Under the pieces are notes generated by a model that made no database searches, was not told the DNA's origin, and was given only the letters and a program-made list of their open reading frames with translations. Positions 63,949 to 64,000 of a stretch of 64,000 nucleotides of DNA are shown here, in pieces (positions within the stretch are counted from its first letter, which is position 1; each line of letters begins with the position of its first letter). The translations under genes were made by a program, and so were the position numbers. The stretch is from Acidobacteriota bacterium. GTDB lineage: Bacteria; Acidobacteriota; Terriglobia; Bryobacterales; Bryobacteraceae. Location: NCBI GenBank assembly GCA_017307505.1, contig JAFKEE010000016.1, forward strand, positions 1 through 64,000, written 5' to 3'.

Positions 63949-64000
63949 ATGCTCGTTCCGGCTGGAACAGCAATCCTCCACGGCCGCATTCAGGAGACGC
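63949..64000 (+). CDS. Possible start of a gene running off the window
   Basis: ATG 63949 with GGGGTAGGA just upstream opens a frame that reaches the window end; the first residues are MLVPAGTAILHGRIQET. This beginning resembles exported proteins with a LVPAGTxI motif, but 17 residues are too few to assign anything. Confidence 0.35.
   Translation, partial: MLVPAGTAILHGRIQET

Overview
The window looks like a chromosomal segment of a high-GC, Gram-negative soil bacterium of the phylum Acidobacteriota, most likely the Solibacter/Bryobacter/Paludibaculum group. This is inferred from gene content: a full-length FtsX/MacB-type orphan permease of the acidobacterial (ADOP) kind, many secreted S9 peptidases and secreted hypothetical proteins, a YtrA-type GntR regulator with a slipin, and a short conserved LolA-like secreted family. 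No database search was possible. There is one RNA gene, tRNA-Leu(TAA). I saw no CRISPR array, rRNA, intact transposase or prophage.

Layout. 1-409 is gene-free and carries short repeats resembling insertion-sequence ends. 410-1912 is an autoregulated GntR - 48-aa membrane peptide - slipin operon ending in a strong terminator. 2064-4564 is a two-gene unit: a MgtE-like cytosolic sensor (PRC/MgtE-N/CBS) overlapping an NRAMP-family permease whose metal-site motifs are changed in the way described for Mg2+-transporting NRAMP relatives. 4589-13440 holds a DUF5995 protein, a secreted asparaginase-type hydrolase, aroA followed by a small histidine kinase, a convergent pseudokinase-receiver protein, a PLP trans-sulfuration enzyme and a CPBP membrane protease; two members of one LolA-like secreted family (10384, 13457) flank the last two. 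14177-14651 is a non-coding 119-120 bp tandem repeat. An ankyrin protein, citrate synthase, a large S9 peptidase, GNAT, a sugar epimerase, SDR, a GH51 arabinofuranosidase and the tRNA follow to 25041.

25253-29972 encodes a hemerythrin and a two-gene secreted unit (SpoIVB-type S55 peptidase plus beta-propeller). 30130-33475 is a sugar-acid catabolic operon (DapA/KDG-aldolase family, MFS importer, enolase-superfamily dehydratase). The ADOP permease, a methyltransferase, a YjfB-like motility protein with a sigma-28-like promoter and a lipoprotein lead to the most distinctive locus: a tight six-gene minus-strand operon (42382 down to 37325) of TPR protein, type III polyketide synthase, FAD monooxygenase, YceI lipid-binding protein, acyl carrier protein and ketosynthase. 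It probably makes an alkylresorcinol- or alkylquinone-like lipid.

42505-64000 carries a CNNM/CBS membrane protein, a penicillin-acylase-family hydrolase, a second S9 peptidase, two small secreted helical proteins, an ALDH7 dehydrogenase, a secreted DUF5763-like protein, a double PRC-barrel protein, FtsK, a secreted rhodanese, an MFS transporter, UppP, pyruvate kinase, a di-heme cytochrome c and, convergent to it, two secreted paralogues each with one CxxCH heme motif. Several genes have a good -10 box only 6-10 nt before the start codon, suggesting leaderless mRNAs. The best leads are the polyketide/YceI operon, the MgtE-sensor/NRAMP pair, the slipin operon with its unannotated 48-aa peptide, the kinase/pseudokinase pair, and a small family of NGGG-loop hairpins around the SDR gene.
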